Assembly: GCA_009746045.1 (NCBI GenBank)
Contig: RPFO01000240.1
Location: forward strand, 381,501 to 445,500
DNA from: Mesostigma viride
Lineage: Eukaryota > Streptophyta > Mesostigmatophyceae > Mesostigmatales > Mesostigmataceae
DNA: 64,000 bases
Direction: 5' to 3'
Under the pieces are notes generated by a model, which saw only the letters and a list, made by a program, of their open reading frames with translations, made no database searches and was not told the origin of the DNA. Positions within the stretch are counted from its first letter, which is position 1; each line of letters starts with the position of its first letter. Positions 21,033-34,223 of this stretch are shown piece after piece. The translations under genes and the position numbers were made by a program.

Positions 21033-23955
21033 CAACGATCATGTCATCAACATGTACAAACACAAAGCCCCTGGCACTGGGATAAAGGTAAAGACATGTG
21101 TCTGTAGCGCTAGGCACTGCACCATCCGACACGAGATGAGAACGGAAGGTGCGATGCCAATTGCGCGGAGCCTGACGTGTGCCATACAGGCTGCGATGAA
21201 GCTTCCATACAAGAAGCTCGCCAGAGGCGTCATACTCCTCATAGCCCAGGGGTGGACGTACATAGACATCCTCCTCTAAAGGAGCATACAAGAACGCAGT
21301 GCGGACGTCTAATTGATGCAGAGTATAGCCATGCGTGACTGCAAAAGCAAGAGCCAAACGCACTGTGGAGGAACGAACAGTGGGGCTAAAGATGTCCTGA
21401 AAATCAACACCCTCACGCTGGGCATAGCCCTTGCATACAAAACGTGCTTTCTCACGTCCATCCGACTTACGTGCATACACCCAACGGGAAGGAAGGGCCG
21501 AAGTGCCACGAGGAAGAGATGACCTACTCACCAAAGAAAAAACCTTGTGAGAACGAATAGAAGCCATCTCGCTATCCATGGCGGACTGCCACGCAGGAAG
21601 AGAACGAGCTTGTTGCCAAGACTTAGGGACGTCCAGGTCGACACTAGTGGCATATACATCCTCGACCACATCACGAATAGCAGCGTAATTTGGGCAAAAA
21701 CGGGCCCACTTAGGAGAAGCAAGACGTTGAGAAGAGGAGGTCCAACCATAGGCGCCATATGTGTCACTAGAGGGACAGTAGCCATCGCCAACATTTTCCT
21801 CAATCGTTGCAGCAGCTATCACCGAATCCGCCCCTGCCTGGTTGCTGGGCGCTGAAGATGAAGGTCGCTGCAGTGCGTGGATGGCTTGCTGCAAAGCCGT
21901 TGCACTCGAAATTTGAGGCGCAGGCGCAGGCGAGGGCGCAGGAATTCCTTGCGCAACTTGGTTGCCGGCGTCTGGCACCGCATCAGAAATTTCAGAGTCA
22001 GGAGCAGCACCCGGACCAGGATGCTCAGCGTTGCCACTGCCGTCTGCACCGGTGACAGTGCCCAGCTGTTGGCGAGCCTTGGCCCTGGTGACCGGACCAT
22101 CAGGTACCGAGTCAGGCACAGCAGTGACAGGCGGCAGCACTGCATGCTCAGTGGGTGCAGGCAAAGGTACCAGCGCCACGCCAGATTCCGAGGCAGACTC
22201 AGGTGCCGGCAGCTGGAAGTTGACATCTGGACTCGCGACGTGCAGGGGAGCAGAATTTGCTCGCCAAGTCTCATCGAATGACACATGGAGCCTGCGAATA
22301 ACGTCACGTGAGCCTGGGCGGAGAATCAGGTAAGCAGGCGACTCCAAGTCATAGCCCACAAAGATTCCAGCCTGGGCTTTGTCCTCCAGCTTGCCACGTG
22401 GCCCTTCTACACGAAAGTAGGCAGGGCAGCCGAAAATGCGCAAGTGCGACAGGTCGGCATCAACGCCTTGAAAAAGGCGATGAGGGCTAGCAGAGTCTGC
22501 ATTGGCCTCGCATGGCAGCCGATTGAGCAGGTAGACAGCACACGCAAAAGCTAGGGCCCAGAAAGTCTTGGGCAGGGTAGCATAATGCAGCATGCACAGT
22601 GTCATTCCCATCGCCAAACCCCACATGCGTTCCGCAACTCCGTTTTGCTGCGGACAGTAGGGGCTGGAAAATTCTTGGTGAACTCGATGGCGAGCACAGA
22701 GGGAGCGGAAGTCCTCGAAAAGAAATACTGCGTCATTGTCGGTCCTTAGAAGCACAGAACCGTCGTAGTAGGGCCTGATATCCCTTGACAGCAGTCGGTC
22801 GAAGTGCAGTGGCACCTCACTCTTCTGGCGCATAGGAAAAGACCAACGCCACCTTGTAGCGTCGTCAGTGATGCCCAGAATGTACTGGGAACCGCCCAGT
22901 GATGGCTGCATCGGCCCCATGATGTCCCCATGCAGCTTGGCACGAGGCACGGTCGAGCGTGGTTGCCCAGCAGCGAAGGAGCGTCGCCTAATCATGCCAG
23001 CAGGGCACGACGGGCAGCCTGGCGCACCTGGAGCCCGCATGGTAATGTTCGATGCAGGTATGGCCGCCAGCTTGCGAATGCGCTCAGCACCTGCATGTCC
23101 AAGTCGCCAGTGCCACAATAGTGCAGCAGGGTTGTCTGTGGTGTGGTGGGCAGCAGGGGTTGTCACAGTCTGTGATTCTTGCAAACCGTCGACGTTGTTC
23201 TGCACCTTGATAGGTACCTTGCTGCCTGCAAAGCATGCCACGCCCTGCAGTAGGTTCACCTCGTGTCCCTGCTGTTGCAGCTGGGCCACGGAAAGAAGCC
23301 TTGCACCCAGAGAGGGCACGTGCAGAGCATGAGGCAGATGCACCACCTTGTTGGCGACTCGTAGCTTGAGCGTCCCCGTCCCCACAGCCTTCAGCCGGCC
23401 TCCGGAGCCCTGGATTGCCAGGTTGGTTGGCTGAACCTTGATAAAGTCAGCCTCCTCAGGGCTCATGTGGCTGGATGCAGCAGAGTCCAGAATCCAGAAA
23501 GGTACGCCCGGCACTAGGCGCGTAGTTGCAAACGCGTAGTCCACGGGAAGCTCAGGAGCCTCCACCGTGCTGTTCGCTGTCGCAGCCTGCTTCTTCTTCT
23601 GGTTCTTGCGCTTTGGCCTCTGCTGGCCCTTCTTCCTGCTGAGATGTGGGTACTTGGTATAGCACGTCTCCTCCACATGTCCTTCCTTTCCGCAGAATGT
23701 GCAAGTCGGCCTCCCCGGCTTGGTTGGTTGGCCTGTGCTGTATGCTTGGCCTTGGGCAGCTGCTGGCTCAGGCTTGACCGTGGTGGTGGAGCGCGTCCCC
23801 ACAAGCAGGTCATCTGCTTCAAGCATGGCCTTCTTCACCTCCAGCAGCGACATGTCCTCATCGAACCTGGTTGAAACGAGGGCAGGCCTGTACGCATCAG
23901 GTAAACCACCTTTCAGCGCAGCGGCAAAATCATTGTCTGCCAACACCCCCCCCAC
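21033..23955 (-). CDS. Element Y gag-pol: knuckle, protease, integrase, RT palm
   Basis: About 974 codons in one frame, ending at the Z insertion. In order: capsid tail (FAAALKGGLPDAYRPAL), CCHC knuckle CTFCGKEGHVEETC, protease FWILDSAASSHMS, the pre-integrase LLWHWRLGHAG, integrase with LHGDIMGPM, LRTDNDAVF and CPQQNGVAERMWGL, a Pro/Ala linker, then RVT_2 with LHQLDVRTAFLYAPLEEDVYV and FVHVDDMIVAS. This is canonical Ty1/copia architecture with intact catalytic residues. The first residues follow a G8 tract where the frame changes from gag. Translation cannot continue because Z interrupts the gene. Confidence 0.93.
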
Positions 23956-23965
23956 ATCCCTGTGC

Positions 23966-24397
23966 TCACTCCGGAAGCAGTTCTGAAGCGGTAAGATAGT
24001 CCATCATGGACTGGTTGGGCTGCTTGGTCAGCCTCATTAGGGATGTCCTCAGGTCGTGCTTGTTGCTCTTGGTCAGTTTAGGCTGCTCAAACACCTCCAC
24101 CAACTTAGCAAAAAGCAAACTGCCCTTTCTCTCACCAATGGTCTTTGCAATCTGGGCTGCTCTGCCAGTGAGGCACGCCAGCAAGGCTGTGTAAACAACC
24201 TTCTCTTGCTTGGGTGTAGCCTCCTCAGGCTTGGTAATGACCCCCTCCAGATCATAGGCCTCCAGGTGGGCTTGGAAAAGCTCCTTGGTCTCTCCCCATT
24301 TTGGCAGGGAAGAACCATCAAATTTGGGAATTGCCTTGGAACATGCTGGAATAAAAGAGAGGTACTTGTTTTCCAAAGCAGCAGCAGCAGCAGCCAT
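23966..24397 (-). CDS. Element Y gag N-terminus
   Basis: ATG at 24397 lies 34 nt after the 5' LTR. It is followed by six Ala and a copia gag domain (FDGSSLPKWGETKELFQAHLEAYDL, TPKQEKVVYTALLACL, QPNQSMMDYLT, i.e. UBN2/retrotran_gag-like). The frame stops at 23966. The continuing gag-pol frame starts at about 23955, so two small shifts are needed, one of them in a run of eight G on the coding strand. Confidence 0.85.
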   Translation of the reverse strand: MAAAAAALENKYLSFIPACSKAIPKFDGSSLPKWGETKELFQAHLEAYDLEGVITKPEEATPKQEKVVYTALLACLTGRAAQIAKTIGERKGSLLFAKLVEVFEQPKLTKSNKHDLRTSLMRLTKQPNQSMMDYLTASELLPE

Positions 24398-24415
24398 GTT
24401 GTCAAAGAGAAGCCT

Positions 24416-24431
24416 CACTCCTCCGATACCA
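24416..24431 (-). promoter_or_regulatory. Element Y primer-binding site, initiator tRNA-Met type
   Basis: Coding strand TGGTATCGGAGGAGTG begins immediately after the 5' LTR. It matches the copia primer site TGGTATCAGAGC at most positions. Confidence 0.75.
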
Positions 24432-24725
24432 TGTTTTGTTTTATGATCCTTCCTTGCAGATCACAGGTCAAGATCAAGGCTGAGGAAGTGAGAGACTGAG
24501 AGACAAAATGTTCACGCAGAAAACTGGCAGCTTGAGATGCCCTTGCTGCCTTTGTTCATTTCATTATATAGGCAATTAGGTGGCAAAGGTAGAACTGCCA
24601 CATGTCAAGCAAGGGTTGCAACACTTCTAGATTCCTAGAATATTTGTTGTGTGATTGCCAGATGGCATTTGCTGAAATACAACATAAGGAATGATTGCCA
24701 TCTGTCAACATGCAAATAACCATCA

Positions 24726-25817
24726 CAGTGCTTCTAGTAACGGGACGTATACGTCAGCCGCTGACGCGTCAGTGTCTGACGCGTCCGACTTTTTCGTCCG
24801 CACGTCAGACAGCTGACGCGTAAATTTTGGCTCTGCGTCAGTCGACTGACGCATAAAATTTGTCTGCACGTCAGTCGTCTGACGCGTAAATTCAGGCAGC
24901 ACGTCACTGACGTCAGTACTTATGGGCACCGAGTCAGTATGCGTCTGGCAGGGTCAATATATAGTGGGTACCTACTAATGTACTGAAGTCCACTGAAGTG
25001 CTAACTTCGTACTGGATATCTACGAATTCAAGTTCACCAGTTCAGGTCTGTTCGTTGATATGCTTCAAGATTCTAGGCCGTTATCAATGTGCCCATGCCA
25101 GACCCGCCGGCCCTTAGCCTGCTTGGCGGCGAGAGTGACATGAGTTCTAGACGAATGTAAAGTTGTAACCCAGGACGACTGGCAATGGTCGATGTCTCGA
25201 TAATGGCAAAGGTTTTAGGAATATGATTGATGAGCTGATTGATGAAGCGTTGCGAGGTTGCCTGATTTACATATTGCTTTGAATCGAATTCCAGGTGTGT
25301 TTGTTAACGCTGTAGATTTGTTTGCATAAGAAAGAATTCTGTCCATTACTAGATGCGTAGGGAAATTTCGGGCCGGGCCAGTAATATTGTATAAACATTT
25401 AACAACGAGAATGGTTTAGTCCGATAGTCAACTAGCAAAGTTAGCGACCTGGGGGTTGGAAGTTTTTGGGTGAAGGGGTGGCGCCGGATGGAATACTGGG
25501 AAAAATTAAATCTGGGGGGATCGCAGCTTTTTTAAGGCCGAAACAGGCGGCCGACACGGCCAAAGCGCCTGCGCCTGGTCCGCGTGCCATTGTTGGCGTA
25601 GGCCAGGCAGCCGACGCGCTGAACCGCAGCAAGAGGAAAAGGGGGAATGATAGCAATGCAGCCAGCAGTGCAGCAGCAGCATCGGCTCAGTCCGGCAATT
25701 CTGAAGAGCCCCCAGGCTGACGCGCCGCCAACGGCGGCAAGTCAGCCGTCTGACGCGCCGCCAACGGCGGCAAGTCAGCCAGGCTGACGCGGACAAAAAC
25801 CCTTACTAGAAGCACTG
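24726..25817. mobile_element. Non-autonomous hAT DNA transposon
   Basis: Terminal inverted repeats CAGTGCTTCTAGTAA are perfect over 15 bp at both ends. The flanking 8-bp duplication AACCATCA (24718-24725 and 25818-25825) is confirmed by the uninterrupted Y LTR near 11690. CAGTG ends and an 8-bp duplication define hAT. Both subterminal regions carry many copies of CTGACGCG and related CGTCAG motifs (24750-24930 and 25717-25797). On the right these are arranged as two tandem units with a GCCGCC-AAC-GGCGGC hairpin. No transposase domain is seen. Confidence 0.95.
25466..25720 (+). CDS. Small open frame inside the hAT element
   Basis: 84 codons, Ala/Gly-rich, with a basic patch NRSKRKRG followed by a Ser/Ala run. 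No hAT dimerisation or BED-finger motif is visible. It could be a leftover transposase exon or chance. Not recognised. Confidence 0.25.
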   Translation: MGEGVAPDGILGKIKSGGIAAFLRPKQAADTAKAPAPGPRAIVGVGQAADALNRSKRKRGNDSNAASSAAAASAQSGNSEEPPG

Positions 25818-26258
25818 AACCATCATATGGAACTGCCATCTGTCAATAAACTAAGCAATGTGTTCTAGGCATTCGCCACATGTCCATGGAATAAAGTATC
25901 TAGAATCCTTGTCAGGAATCAAGAAACACTGACGTAAGATCTGACATGACAGTAGTCACTGTACCATGAATCTACCTCATGAACTAGCAACATGTTCAGG
26001 CCAGTTGGCATGCCAGTTGTCAGCACAATTGTCACGTGATATGCTGACACACTAGTCTACTTGGCAAGACCATAGTGCATATAACTTTGGAAGGCCGTAT
26101 CTCAGCCATTCGTAGTCCAAATCGAGTAGGAAAAAGTGCTACAAGTCCAGCTATTAAATCTCTATCAAGCTGACTATATACAAGCACAATGTGGGCAGGG
26201 CAGGTGGATACAATAATATCCAGACAATACCTTAGGAACCATAGAGGTGAATGTGGGT

Positions 26259-27920
<1,662 letters not shown>

Positions 27921-28576
27921 AGGAGAGACATGCTGTGGGGGAGGTGCTACTTGAGTGATTTAGATGAACGCGGATCAGTGAGTTTCTGGTCTTCCCAAGA
28001 TGTGATTAATGGAGCCATGGTCTCAACCAGCGGCTTTTAACCCTTACCACAGTTGCCTCACTACCCTGTGGTCACTAGCCTGAGGCGGCAGCACCCACGG
28101 ACGGTGTTGGGAAAAGACGCTTGGCCACTGCTATGTCCGAGCCTTTCTAGGTTTCACCATTGCTGCCAGGCCTTGCACGCCTTGGCAGGTCCGCCACTGT
28201 CAGTTTCCTTGGTTGCATCAATCCAGGACGCCTGTCCTTCCATGAATGACAGTAACGCTCTGGATTTATCCGTCATGACAAGTACCCGTCCATCCCAGGC
28301 CTGCAGGACTGCCAGTCCTGAAGTCCTGTGACATTCTTGGTAAGTTAGATATATATTAAAAAAATATAATTACTTACAGCAGAGTGAAATCACTCAAACC
28401 AAAGCAAACGCCCAGCTATAAACCTATGTACAGAGCCATGTCAAAGCTCTATACTACGATAAGACCAATGGAAACGCCTAACGGGAGGAACCTAATAGCC
28501 CTGCTGCACCGCAAAATCAGCCCGCGTACGGCGGAGCATGATGTCAGCCATGGCCCGAGTCAGCGCCACCGACAAG
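27921..28576 (-). mobile_element. Element X leader and probable start of its 5' LTR
   Basis: No long frame. A 22-bp stretch (27976-27997, containing GTGAGTTTCTGGTCTTCCCA) matches the Z2 3' UTR (42768-42789) with one mismatch. Near 28345 AAGTTAGATATATAT resembles the inner edge of the W 5' LTR (41799-41812), so the X 5' LTR probably starts about 28348 and is cut by repeat A near 28576. No second X LTR is present. Confidence 0.45.
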
Positions 28577-29571
28577 CGCTTGTCGCGTCCGTGATCTATC
28601 ACGTCCGCAATTCAGATTTTCGCGTAATTCTGACGTCCGCAGCCTTGTGCGGGTTGCTATACCGCGGCTCGGTACTGACGCCGCAGATCTCAGTTGTACT
28701 CACGCGCCAAGCCCGCTGAATTTGCTGACGGAACTTTTGGGCGGACCTGAATTTCACTGACATTCGTCACAAGGGCAGTTTGCCGAATGCTGGTGCACAG
28801 CAAGCCGGCGAGGCACTGAGCAGATGTGCAATTTCAGGATTTCAACGTGGGACACCAGACACAAATGCAAGGAAGCCCCAGGCGGTGCCTGGCATAGCCG
28901 ATAGATTTGCCCTTGTATATTTGTGCTCGCTTGACAGATAAAGCTTGAAGTTTATGTAGCTTGTCGGAAATTAGACAATGTTATGATTGGCTGATGTCTA
29001 AAGTGGCGCTAGTGGCGCCAGCCGCCAGGCTTGAGCTTTGAGCAGTATAGAAGGATGAGCAACGAACCATGGTGGTCGTTGTTCGTCCGTTTCTCTCCCT
29101 CACAACTGGTTTGTTGTCTTCATGGGGTGAAATAGTTCGAGCAGCCCGGAGCAGCCCCCGTGAGTGGTTGCATGCAGTCAGTTGCCATGAGGATGGACTG
29201 ACGGATATGACAATGTATTGGTTTTGTTAAGAATGTGTGTAAGACTGAGAACGAGACAAGGGACAGGGCCTTCGGGCACCCTGGTCGTCGTTGGCAAGAA
29301 TGCCAGTAGGAACTAGGTCGGGAACACACGCGCATTGCCGCCACAAGGGGCCTGCAGTGGCGTCAACCAAGGGACCTCACAGCTGCTCTTATAACTACAA
29401 CATTACAACTCGACACTCTTTGTAATTCGTCATGTATCTCATTGGAATTGCAAGGTCTTTTGGTTGCTTTGATGATAAAGCATGGTCTCAAGAATCGGCT
29501 GGTTGGGCCGGATTGCCTGTCATGAAGGTGGCGGTGCCGTTAAAGGACCGCACCTTTCATTCTCATTTTAA
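28576..29571 (+). repeat. Repeat A (about 990 bp), first of two direct copies
   Basis: About 99% identical by eye to 30083-31071; differences include a 4-bp indel in the GAAGTTTATGTAGC tract. It starts TTGTCGCGTCCG and ends CATTCTCATTTTAA. It has an AGTATAGAAGG TATA-like site near 29045. No protein domain and no terminal inverted repeats. It may be a solo LTR or other non-autonomous insertion. Confidence 0.7.
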
Positions 29572-30085
29572 ACGGACGAACAACGCTTGGTGGGTTCAGT
29601 CCGGCCAGCCTGGGGTTCCTTCTGCTTCACCCAGGGAAGCACAAGGAAGAGGTTATTGCTTAGCCTTCAAAAGCATCTGAAGAGGTTAGGCTTTTCCCTG
29701 TAAAAAGCCATTGAAGGGGTTATTGCTTAGCCTTCAAAAGCATCTGAAGAGGTTAGGCTTTTTCCTGTAAAAAGCCATTGAAGGGGTTATTGCTAAGCCT
29801 TTAAAAGCATGCATGTTAAGGTTGTTGCTGATCCTGGAAAAGCATCTTTGAGCAGCTGGATTTTTTTTATTTTTTTTTTTGCTGCTGCCTGGCATGACGC
29901 CCTCTTTGGGCTTCCTTCTTTTGTGTGAAATGCCTTTCTTTCACTTTTTGCTCTCACGTTGTTGTGAGCTAAATAGTGGGGGGGGAGGTGGCATATCTCA
30001 CACATGATTACTGCTGATAGTGGATGCATTCCAAGTAGCGGTAATGACCAGTCCAGGATGATATGGCACGCAAACGCGACAGCTG
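29572..30085 (-). mobile_element. LINE 3' region with 67-bp tandem repeats
   Basis: 29990-30085 duplicates 31072-31167, the C-terminal codons of the LINE (HPLSAVIMCEICHL). Downstream on the coding strand are a pyrimidine run, an A-rich stretch (CAGCAAAAAAAAAAA-type) and 2.5 copies of a 67-bp repeat (GGTTATTGCT on + at 29651, 29718 and 29785). This looks like the native 3' UTR of the LINE, separated from its body by repeat B. Confidence 0.6.
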
Positions 30086-31071
30086 TCGCGTCCGTGATCT
30101 ATCACGTCCGCAATTCAGATTTTCGCGTAATTCTGACGTCCGCAGCCTTGTGCGGGTTGCTATACCGCGGCTCGGTACTGACGCCGCAGATCTCAGTTGT
30201 ACTCACGCGCCAAGTCCGCTGAATTTGCTGACGGAACTTTTGGGCGGACCTGAATTTCACTGACATTCGTCACAAGGGCAGTTTGCCGAATGCTGGTGCA
30301 CAGCAAGCCGGCGAGGCACTGAGCAGATGTGCAATTTCAGGATTTCAACGTGGGACACCAGACACAAATGCAAGGAAGCCCCAGGCGGTGCCTGGCATAG
30401 CCGATAGATTTGCCCTTGTATATTTGTGCTCGCTTGACAGATAAAGCTTGAAGTTTAGCTTGTCGGAAATTAGACAGTGTTATGATTGGCTGATGTCTAA
30501 AGTGGCGCTAGTGGCGCCAGCCGCCAGGCTTGAGCTTTGAGCAGTATAGAAGGATGAGCAACGAACCATGGTGGTCGTTGTTCGTCCGTTTCTCTCCCTC
30601 ACAACTGGTTTGTTGTCTTCATGGGGTGAAATAGTTCGAGCAGCCCGGAGCAGCCCCCGTGAGTGGTTGCATGCAGTCAGTTGCCATGAGGATGGACTGA
30701 CGGATATGACAATGTATTGGTTTTGTTGAGAATGTGTGTAAGACTGAGAACGAGACAAGGGACAGGGCCTTCGGGCACCCTGGTCGTCGTTGGCAAGAAT
30801 GCCAGTAGGAACTAGGTCGGGAACACACGCGCATTGCCGCCACAAGGGGCCTGCAGTGGCGTCAACCAAGGGACCTCACAGCTGCTCTTATAACTACAAC
30901 ATTACAACTCGACACTCTTTGTAATTCGTCATGTATCTCATTGGAATTGCAAGGTCTTTTGGTTGCTTTGATGATAAAGCATGGTCTCAAGAATCGGCTG
31001 GTTGGGCCGGATTGCCTGTCATGAAGGTGGCGGTGCCGTTAAAGGACCGCACCTTTCATTCTCATTTTAAG
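30083..31071 (+). repeat. Repeat B (about 990 bp), second direct copy
   Basis: Same sequence as 28576-29571. It lies between two copies of a 95-bp LINE segment (29990-30085 and 31072-31167). The left junction is palindromic (CGCGACAGCTGTCGCG). Confidence 0.75.
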
Positions 31072-33291
31072 GTGGCATATCTCACACATGATTACTGCTG
31101 ATAGTGGATGCATTCCAAGTAGCGGTAATGACCAGTCCAGGATGATATGGCACGCAAACGCGACACGCTGACGCCAATATGACGTCCAGGTCCGCGCCGA
31201 CCATGGGGCCCGCTGGCCCTCCAGGTCCAGCCGGTCCTCCCGGAGCCGGCAACACTCCTTGAAGAAGGCGGAGGTCAGGGGCCCCATGGCCCCAAACTCC
31301 TCCAGGACAAAGGGCACCACACGATGGTGCCCGACGTCGCCGTAGGCCAGGAGCTTGGCCCGCTCCGCCCGGTCCGCCGTGTAACCTGCCGTGAGGGAGG
31401 CCCCAGCCACGTGGCTAAGAGCCAAGGGCCGCGCCACCGAAACGGCAATAAGCAGATGCCGGCCACCCCCCTCAAAGTCCAGCACCACGATGTCAGGCCG
31501 GTGGTTGGGGGAATAGAAGGCAGCGCCATCCGCATCCTCGGACCGGATGTTCGCGTGGGGGAAAACCGACCGAATCATGGCGAGCACCACCGTCAGGAGG
31601 ACAGTGTGCAAATACAAATACCAATTCTGATTCTGTTGGCCCCCCATGCAGGCAAGGTAGTGAGTCCCCGTGGGATCCAGCGGCTGCCCACAGCTACCAC
31701 AAGGCCGCCCGGCCGGAACAAGAGGCTGCGGGGCAAATAGCTGGTGCCGGAGCGCCACCGAGTAGTGGCTGGGAGCCAAGGCGAATGGGGGGGCCATGGG
31801 AAGAGCACGAAGGTACGCCGAGCCCACACTCCGCAAGGAAAGCGAGAACAGCCACGCACGTCCCTGGGCGTTGAGGTCCGCGAAAAGAGCAATCCAATCA
31901 GCCGTGTGCAGAATACCCGCGTAGGTTTTCTGGTGTTTATCGATGACGCGAGCAGGGAATGCGGCGGGAGATTGAACGGAGGCGACCGAGGGAGTGCCGC
32001 GAGGGAGGTGGCGCTGTACCGCCTGAGCGGCACGGACGGGAGAACAGGCCTGCTGGATCTCAGCATAGGCCTCCTGGATGGCGGTGACGAAGGGCAAAGG
32101 GCTGCTGGGGTCCAGGAGGTCAGGCGCTGCCGTTGCCAAAAGGGGCAGGAGCCGGCAGCGTTCCGCCCACGACTGAGCGACGGAGCCCAAAAAGGCTGCT
32201 GGGGCCAGCCGGGCGGCACGAGTCAGACCGCAGCCACCCATCCGTGCAGGCAGGGAGGCAATGCGAATAGCATGTGGCGGGAGGTCGGGGCCCGGGACCA
32301 GCTGCGCCAAGGCCGACTGGATGCGTTCGTCGTGGCCCTCGGCGGCCAGCCGGACCTGAGACGGAAGAGCGCCCCGGAGCCAGTGAACGACGCGAGGGTG
32401 AGCGCAAAACCACAGAAGCAGACCCTTGGTCTGCGAATCATGAAGGCGCGCAATCAAGGGCAGTACCTCAGTGCGTGCCTCGAGGGCGGCCCGCAGAGCA
32501 TCGATGACAAACGCGGGGTCGCCAACCGGAACGCCGAGGACATCCAACCCATGGAGGCGCTCGTCCCGGCCCAAGAGCTGGGGCGGAAAGCCGGAGCAAT
32601 CACCTTGGGGCGAGTACACCGCGCACTTGGCAAGGGTCAACTGGAGGTTGATGTCGGCCACCGCGGTCTGCAGTGCCAGCAGAGCCGCGGTGGTGTCCAG
32701 CACAGGGCCCAGAAGGTAGATATCATCCAAGTAGGCCTGAATAGCGACCGCCGGGTGGGCAGCATGGACCGCTTGGAGGCAACCCTGGAGGGGGGCGGCA
32801 AAGTACAGGGGTCCCAGGGGGTCCCCTTGCTGGGTGCCCGACCGCGACAGCAGGCCGCCGCGAGTGCCGTCCTCCATGATGTGAACCAGTTGGCCGGGCT
32901 GGCCGTAGCACACGGCTGTCCAAGCGTACAAGTCCTCGAAGGACTCCATGACGGCCGCAAACATGCTGGCGCGGGACAGACTGTTGAACGCGTTGTGGCA
33001 GTCGACCTTGACGACAGCGTGGGTGGGGTGGGCCTCGAGGTAGGCCTGCACCGAATGGATGAGGATATCCGCCCCGCCTGGAGTCGTCACCCCCAGCTGG
33101 GCCGCCACCGAGGTCTCACCCGCTGCGAGGGGCGGGCAGAAAAAGGCACGGAGCTCGGGCGCCTTTTGGCGGCAGATCACTTTGCCCACGAGCTTGCGGA
33201 GCACCTCACCGCAGGCGATCGGGCGCACCTTGCCCTCGGGGGGGGCAAGACACCCTTGAGCAGAGCGAGGAGGCGAGCGCCCGCTAACCAC
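31072..33291 (-). pseudogene. LINE reverse transcriptase with restriction-like endonuclease
   Basis: RT motifs in one open frame, numbered from 33291: VRPIACG 23-29, KVDCHNAFN 95-103, QQGDPLGPL 154-162 and YLDD 187-190. A long linker follows, then a CX2CX9HX3C zinc motif (C530, C533, H543, C547) and RPDIVVLDF (597-605) followed by HLLIAVSVARP, the pattern of the PD-(D/E)XK-like endonuclease of R2/NeSL-type LINEs. Catalytic RT residues are intact. The frame is linked to the N-terminal part only through a shift in a G7-8 tract near 33239-33246. It runs into repeat B at 31071, so the natural C-terminus is displaced. Confidence 0.82.
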
Positions 33292-34166
33292 TCGCGCGCA
33301 GCGGGAGGAACGCGACCAGCCGCCAGGTCAATGAGGGTGTCAAAGAGAATGTCCTCGCCCCCATGCCCCACCAGGACCTCCAAGTGCTCGTAGCGCCAGC
33401 CCGACGGCCCGGTAGAGGAAGCCCGCGGGACCGCACGCATCACCTCCAGGAAGCAGTCGCGGTCCAGCCGGAGGGGGGCCGGCAGGGGGTCCGGCACGGG
33501 CAGCTGGAATCCGGGCTCCGCAGGGTGAAGAGCCTCCAAGGCCGCCAGGGTAGCCGCATTGGCGGGGGCGAGCTTGGCCATTTCCAAGCGGGTCATGGCC
33601 CGGCTGAGCTGCCCCTCGCGGACGAGGCGGATGACGTCGGCGGCCACCCGCTCGAAGTTGACCTCCCCCGACAGCCGGGCCGTGCGCGGGGGCGGCACGC
33701 CAAACAGCCCCTCCCAGTCCCCCGGCAGAAAGCGTCGGCAACGGGCAATAACCGCACCCTGGAGGCTGCGCACACCACGCCCGAGAGGGGTGAGGAGCAG
33801 GCGGGGGGTCACCATGTGCAGTTTAAAGCCCAGCGGGTCGTCCGGAGCGGCGTGCATGCGCCGGAGAGAAACGATTGCACATTGCGCGAAAAGGCTACGC
33901 GCGCGGTGGGGGAGGTCGGTCAGGGTAGACGTCGGGTTGATGGCGCATGCATCCCAGGGAACCGTGTCAAGCCAACGCCAACTGGCCGAGTAGTCGGGCG
34001 GCGGGGGCTGGGAGCCGGTGGGAGCCGAGGCGGGAGGGGGGGAGGGGGCCGGGACTGCTGGCCGGTTGAGGGGCCGGTGAGCAACACAGGCGCGCGCGTG
34101 CTGAGCGCGCCCGTGAATGGAGTACACCCGCTGGCAGTGAGCTTCCGGGCACCGGTAACAGCTCAT
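33177..34166 (-). pseudogene. LINE N-terminal part with CCHC-type zinc finger
   Basis: ATG at 34166 is followed by a finger (CPEAHCQRVYSIHGRAQHARAC: CX4CX11HX3C), a Pro/Ala linker, then blocks shared with the LINE at 3.4-5.1 kb (LPHRARSLFAQCA, VTPRLLLTPLGRGVRSLQGA, RCRRFLPGDWEGLF) and SSTGPSGWRYEHL at the start of the RT region. N-terminal zinc fingers are typical of LINEs with a restriction-like endonuclease and help target recognition in R2. The frame is lost near 33240, and the rest of the RT is in the next frame. The LINE 5' end abuts the W LTR at 34224. Confidence 0.78.
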
Positions 34167-34223
34167 GGCCTGCAGATCCGCCGCGCCGAGATCGGGGTGC
34201 ACAGCGCGAAGGTGCGGAGGGCG

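Larger units (their letters stand above)
11395..26226 (-). mobile_element. Element Y: Ty1/copia LTR retrotransposon, nested and interrupted
   Basis: Two LTRs (11395-12088 and 24432-26226) begin TGTTTTG and end CCAGACA on the + strand. The element is flanked by the 5-bp duplication ATACC (11390-11394 and 26227-26231). Removing it rejoins the X reading frame (TFTSMVPKV to SPSEDAHISIQELALQL). It is itself interrupted by Z in the RT gene and by a hAT element in the 5' LTR. Gene order is gag - protease - integrase - RT, the canonical copia order. The LTRs differ at only a handful of positions outside the hAT. Confidence 0.93.
24432..26226 (-). repeat. Element Y 5' LTR, split by a hAT insertion
   Basis: About 695 bp of LTR plus the 1092-bp hAT and its 8-bp duplication. 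It matches 11395-12088 at about 99% by eye; differences include CAATTG versus CAATCG and AGCTATTAAAT versus AGCTATCTAT. Confidence 0.92.

Noticed and set aside
31744-33393. 549-codon + strand frame opposite the LINE
   Set aside because: Antisense shadow of a GC-rich coding region; the - strand has RT, zinc and endonuclease motifs.
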